From: Sutterella seckii
GTDB taxonomy: Bacteria; Pseudomonadota; Gammaproteobacteria; Burkholderiales; Burkholderiaceae_F
Assembly: GCF_009183815.1 (NCBI RefSeq)
Contig: NZ_WEHX01000006.1
Coordinates: 1 to 53,795 of the forward strand
Direction of reading: 5' to 3'
Length of the DNA: 53,795 nucleotides
The notes under the pieces are model-generated. The model was not told the DNA's origin. It did not search any database and saw nothing but the letters and a program-made list of their open reading frames with translations. Shown here one piece after another: positions 50,849 through 53,795 of the stretch (position 1 is its first letter; each line of letters begins with the position of its first letter). A program made the position numbers and the translations under genes.

Positions 50849-51655
50849 ATGCCTCAGCACGACAACTCTTCCTATGCGACGCCGGTTCCGGCCTTACTCG
50901 CCCCCTGGCGGATGACTGCCGATCTGGTGGCGCTTGTGGGCGGCACGCAGACGGAGGTCGTGCTCCATGATCTTTCAGATCCCCTTCATTCCGTGGTCTA
51001 CGTCGTGAACGGCCATGTCACGAATCGCAAGATCGGGCAGGGCGTGAGGCACCTCGTCGAGGAGATGCTCCTTCGGGGCGAGCACCCTGAAAAAGGCGAC
51101 CTGCTTCCGGTCTGGTGGTTCAGGCATAAGGACGAGGACGGAAACGAGAAGCTGATCCGTTCCGTTACGATGCTGATCCGCGGGGCCGAGGGGAAGCTCG
51201 CGGGCGCCCTCTGCGTCAATCAGGACGTGACGGCCGATGCAGCGGAGCTCGTACGCCTCGACTGGCTTCTTCCTCCGGAAATGAAGGCTCAGTTCGGGGA
51301 ATCCTCCCTGGCCGCCGGTAGAGCGAAGAAGAATGTCCGCGAAGAGGGCCTTGCGGCAGGCGAGAGCGTTGCCGACGCCGTATTTGATCTCATCGACCGC
51401 ATGGTGGATGAGGCGAAGGCAGCGCCGTCCGATTCGCCGCCCTCGCGCCCCGGGAGAAAGGCTTCGTGGACGCGTGAGGACCGGGTGAAGCTCCTTGCTT
51501 TCATGGAGAGCCGCGGCATCTTCCTCATGAAGGGAGCGCTCGAACACGCCGCCGAACGGCTTGGCGTCTCAAAGGTAACGATTTACAGCGATCTCGACCA
51601 GATCAGACGCATGGCGAAATTCAGCAAAACACCATACTGGAGGGGAGAAGAATGA
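50849..51655 (+). CDS. YheO-type transcriptional regulator (PAS_6 plus HTH)
   Basis: 268 residues from ATG 50849; two earlier in-frame ATGs (50795, 50810) would lie in or at the promoter, and this start gives a family-like N-terminus, though no clear SD is seen. PAS-like domain: QTEVVLHDLSDPLHSVVYVVNGHVTNRKIG, then LIRSVTMLIRGAEGKLAGALCVNQDVT. The C-terminal HTH begins SWTREDRVKLLAFMESRGIFLMKGA and ends LGVSKVTIYSDLDQIR. The PAS domain probably senses a small amino-acid-like ligand. Overlaps ridA by 4 bp, so it controls its own operon and perhaps the divergent DSD gene. Confidence 0.88.
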   Translation: MPQHDNSSYATPVPALLAPWRMTADLVALVGGTQTEVVLHDLSDPLHSVVYVVNGHVTNRKIGQGVRHLVEEMLLRGEHPEKGDLLPVWWFRHKDEDGNEKLIRSVTMLIRGAEGKLAGALCVNQDVTADAAELVRLDWLLPPEMKAQFGESSLAAGRAKKNVREEGLAAGESVADAVFDLIDRMVDEAKAAPSDSPPSRPGRKASWTREDRVKLLAFMESRGIFLMKGALEHAAERLGVSKVTIYSDLDQIRRMAKFSKTPYWRGEE

Positions 51656-52035
51656 AATTCATTGATCCTGGCTTCAAGGGAACTAATCCCGGCTACTACA
51701 GCGCAGCCGTCGTCTCGCACGGCATGCTTTATGTCTCCGGACAGCTTTCCATCAACCCGGACACGCGCGAACCCTGCACGGGCGGCATCCGCGAGCACGC
51801 GGCGCTTGCGCTCGACAATCTCGACCGGATTCTCAAGGCCGCCGGCGCCCGCCGCGATCAGGTGGTTTTCTGCCGCGTCTACACGCCCTCGAACGAATAC
51901 TGGGGCGCGATCAATGAGGTCTACCGCGACTTCTTCGGAGAACATAAACCCGGCCGCGTTGTTGTCTCGACGACGCCGCTTCATTTCGGATGCCTCGTTG
52001 AAATTGAGGCGGTTGCTGAGCTCAATGAGGAGTAA
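51652..52035 (+). CDS. ridA: RidA/YjgF-family enamine/imine deaminase
   Basis: 127 residues, the standard trimeric RidA size. Core motifs: SHGMLYVSGQLSINPDT, EHAALALDNLDRILKAAG, VFCRVYTPSNEYWGAINEVYRDFFG and LVEIEAVAEL. The substrate-binding Arg of RidA lies in a C-R-V-Y-x-x-(S/D)-x-x-x-(F/Y) segment; here CRVYTPSNEY keeps the Arg. Hydrolyses reactive 2-aminoacrylate/enamine products of PLP dehydratases. Lies between the regulator (ATGA overlap) and a PLP enzyme (7-bp gap), implying a dedicated role. Confidence 0.93.
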   Translation: MKFIDPGFKGTNPGYYSAAVVSHGMLYVSGQLSINPDTREPCTGGIREHAALALDNLDRILKAAGARRDQVVFCRVYTPSNEYWGAINEVYRDFFGEHKPGRVVVSTTPLHFGCLVEIEAVAELNEE

Positions 52036-52042
52036 TTCAAGA

Positions 52043-53140
52043 ATGCTCAACTACATCTGTACCTGCTGCGGCAGGAAAACCCCGGTGACGACCCGCGAGC
52101 CCACATGCTCCTGCGGCGGACTTTTCGAACTCGACTTCACGCCCCCGAAGTGGGACGACGCGAAAATCGACAGGAAGGAATGGAGCATCTTCCGCTACCG
52201 CGAATTCATGGCGCTTGACGGCGACGCCTGGCGCGGGGTTTCGCTCGGCGAGGGCCTCACGCCCACCGTGGAGATGAAGCCCGGCATGTTCGTGAAGGTC
52301 GACTATGCCATGCCGACCTTGTCCTTCAAGGACCGCGGCGCTGCTGGCCTCGTCTCCCACATGAAGTCGATCGGCGTCGCTGAATGCGTTCAGGATTCGA
52401 GCGGCAACGCAGGGAATTCCGTCGCCGCCTACTGCGCCCGCGCCGGCATCAAGTGCGAAATCTACGTGCCTGAAGGCACGAGCCCCAAGAAGATCGCGAT
52501 GATCGAATCGCACGGCGCCAAAGTCCATGTGATTCCTGGGTCTCGCGACCACTGCGCCGACGTCTGCCGCGCCCGCGTGAAGGACGAAGGCGTCTACTAT
52601 GCCAATCACGTCGTAAATCCCTTCTTCTATGAAGGCATGAAGGCCTACATCTACGAGGTCTACGAGCAGCTCGGACGCATTCCTGAACACGTGGTGCTTC
52701 CGGTCGGAAACGGCACGCTCTTCATCGGTGCAGTGAAGGCCCTTGAACACCTCCATGCCTCGGGCGCGATCCAGAGGTTCCCGAAGATTGTGGCGCTTCA
52801 GAGCGAATACTGCGATCCGCTCTATCAGGCGAGAAAGGAAGGGAAGGATGATCCCGTCTCGGTCGACGTAAAGCCCACGATTGCTGAGGGCATTGCGATC
52901 GGAAAGCCCCTTCGCGGCCATGAAATCCTCGACATGATGAAGCGCCACGACATCACGGTTGTGACGGCGCCTGAGGACAAGATCCTCGCCGCGCGCGCTG
53001 CGGTGGCTCGCGAGGGCTACTACATCGAGCACACGACGGCCGCCAACTTCGCCGCCTGGGATCGCTATTGCGAGCTCTACGGACCGGCGACCGATGTCCT
53101 CATCACGCTCTGCGGAGCCGGAATCAAGTCGGATCACTGA
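52043..53140 (+). CDS. Threonine-synthase-like PLP (fold type II) enzyme
   Basis: 365 residues from ATG 52043 (GAGGAG upstream). N-terminal zinc ribbon-like CTCCGRK...CSCGG (Cys6, 8, 9, 22, 24), then the PLP lysine in TLSFKDRGA (Lys96), SSGNAGNSVAAY, and PVGNGTLFIG as phosphate-binding loop. S-F-K-D-R-G is the threonine synthase group motif. The genomic context (RidA, amino-acid-sensing regulator, D-amino-acid enzyme) argues for a catabolic dehydratase/lyase rather than biosynthetic threonine synthase. A terminator at 53172 follows. Confidence 0.88.
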   Translation: MLNYICTCCGRKTPVTTREPTCSCGGLFELDFTPPKWDDAKIDRKEWSIFRYREFMALDGDAWRGVSLGEGLTPTVEMKPGMFVKVDYAMPTLSFKDRGAAGLVSHMKSIGVAECVQDSSGNAGNSVAAYCARAGIKCEIYVPEGTSPKKIAMIESHGAKVHVIPGSRDHCADVCRARVKDEGVYYANHVVNPFFYEGMKAYIYEVYEQLGRIPEHVVLPVGNGTLFIGAVKALEHLHASGAIQRFPKIVALQSEYCDPLYQARKEGKDDPVSVDVKPTIAEGIAIGKPLRGHEILDMMKRHDITVVTAPEDKILAARAAVAREGYYIEHTTAANFAAWDRYCELYGPATDVLITLCGAGIKSDH

Positions 53141-53171
53141 TTCACTGAGTTCCGTTCTATCTGAGCATTTT

Positions 53172-53220
53172 GAAGCCCGGTACTTCTCTGCCGTTTGCGC
53201 GCAGAGGAGGCCGGGCTTTC
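53172..53220 (+). terminator. Intrinsic terminator
   Basis: GAAGCCCGG-x-ACTTCTCTGC with GCAGAGGAGG-CCGGGCTTTC; the stem is interrupted by small internal mismatches. Ends the yheO-type/ridA/PLP operon. Confidence 0.75.
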
Positions 53221-53266
53221 TGCGTTTGCCGGGGCATGGAAGGAGGGCGGCAGGTTGAGCGCCAGA

Positions 53267-53282
53267 GTTGTCTGTAGACAAC
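53267..53282. promoter_or_regulatory. 16-bp palindrome GTTGTCTGTAGACAAC
   Basis: Perfect apart from the central GT, followed 12 bp later by TGTAAACA. Its form (G-T-C-T-x-x-A-G-A-C) resembles GntR-type operators. No intact regulated gene follows; the DNA to the right is IS debris, so the target may have been displaced. Confidence 0.4.
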
Positions 53283-53331
53283 GTTGCTTTATCTGTAAAC
53301 ACTCATAACACTATGAAAATAAAGCAAACTG

Positions 53332-53511
53332 TTAGCAAGGGGTGAAATCTTCTGCGGCGGCAGGTTTCAGAAAAACTAGACTCGGATAGTCGCTTATAAA
53401 CGACAGACTGATCTCGTCCGGGAGCGGTTTGTCGGGACTATTTGGAGTTTGAAATGAGGGGCTTCCATAAATTCGGAAAGCCAGTTTTTCCACTTCGCCG
53501 ACAGTACCCAA
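53332..53511 (-). other. Orphan open frame, possibly remnant of a disrupted gene
   Basis: A minus-strand frame runs open from the transposase region to TAA 53332-53334; from a TTG at 53511 it is 59 codons. The peptide contains GTVGEVEKLAFRIYG and LSFISDYPSLVFLKP, a credible globular pattern that I do not recognise. It has no SD. Could be the tail of a gene cut by the IS5 element or chance. Confidence 0.3.
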
Positions 53512-53522
53512 AACAACGCCGA

Positions 53523-53555
53523 GAGCCTCAGCACCGATCCGATGTTGAGGCTTTT
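53523..53555 (+). terminator. Stem-loop with T-run
   Basis: AGCCTCAGCACC with GATGTTGAGGCT (two non-Watson-Crick positions), then TTTTCTG. Might protect the transposase gene from outside transcription. Confidence 0.4.
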
Positions 53556-53618
53556 CTGTAGAGGCAGTTGTTAAGGGGGGTGTGTGAAGCGATCTCGGAC
53601 GCCTCAGCCGTGTCGCCG

Positions 53619-53795
53619 CTACGTCGTCATGGGCATCGTGCGCTGCAAAGTCTCCTGTCGTGCGACGTTGTAGCAGAACACCGTCAGCCAGCTCAGAAAG
53701 TGCGTGCGCGTCATGCCGATGGTACGGACAATAGAGCCCTTCATGGTGCTTTCAACGTAGCCGAAGATGTGCTCAATACGGCATCTCGTTTTTGA
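53619..53795 (-). mobile_element. IS5-family transposase, C-terminal end (cut by window edge)
   Basis: 58 residues run from the right edge to TAG 53619-53621 on the minus strand: CRIEHIFGYVESTMKGSIVRTIG then SWLTVFCYNVARQ. In IS5-type transposases the last catalytic Glu lies in 'R-x-x-(V/I)-E-H-x-F-(G/A)', seen here as RIEHIFG, and the Y-N-(L/V/M)-x-R end is also typical. The rest of the gene and left terminal repeat lie outside the window. Confidence 0.85.

Overview
The window is GC-rich with strong SD-led genes and GC-rich intrinsic terminators. Its gene content suggests an anaerobic or microaerophilic, host-associated betaproteobacterium of the Sutterella/Parasutterella type: Tat-exported molybdoenzymes, C4-dicarboxylate (DcuC-type) carriers, formate dehydrogenase, membrane-bound [NiFe]-hydrogenase maturation genes in Ralstonia order, and AAA-ATPase/PD-(D/E)XK proteins. 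The taxon is inferred from gene content only; there is no rRNA or tRNA in the window.

Layout. 1-3044: IS630-type transposase end, gene remnants, an SMR pump, a truncated AAA-ATPase-like gene, a LysR-like tail and IS21-like terminal repeats: a decayed insertion zone. 3045-7611: NAD(P)H-coupled formate dehydrogenase pair. 7741-12805 (minus): complete ybhGFSR-type ABC exporter. 13076-15453: GNAT acetyltransferase and a divergent HipBA module. 15454-16650: AT-rich, mostly non-coding DNA ending in a promoter flanked by two identical palindromes that controls an NAD(P)H-binding protein. 17375-23365: housekeeping and transport genes (DMT exporter, Gate protein, AlkD, MscL, DcuC, Mn-pyrophosphatase). 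23963-28078: Tat-exported molybdoenzyme/ferredoxin/NrfD operon, with a one-base frameshift in the catalytic subunit. 28357-32548: threonine aldolase, asparaginase and small envelope proteins including NlpE. 32681-34443: glnK-amtB under a clear sigma-54 promoter. 34711-37170: a second AAA-ATPase/nuclease-like gene and small unknowns. 37675-40389: hydrogenase accessory genes hoxM-L-O-Q-R with no structural hydrogenase genes. 42015-46632: a PAP2 plus phosphoethanolamine-transferase fusion, divergent from an OmpR/histidine-kinase pair across a tandem-repeat operator. 46709-53140: second DcuC, adenosine deaminase, and a divergent D-amino-acid/enamine cluster (DSD-like enzyme, YheO-type regulator, RidA, threonine-synthase-like enzyme). 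53141-53795: palindrome, an orphan frame and an IS5-type transposase end.

Together the genes point to anaerobic respiration and redox balancing (formate, hydrogen, S/N oxyanion-type acceptors, C4-dicarboxylates), amino-acid catabolism (Asn, Thr, D-amino acids), nitrogen scavenging and lipid A remodelling. The most distinctive items are the PAP2-EptA fusion with its own two-component system, the hydrogenase maturation block separated from its enzyme, the HipA protein with substituted kinase motifs, the two AAA/nuclease paralogues that have each lost a different active site, and the frameshifted molybdoenzyme.
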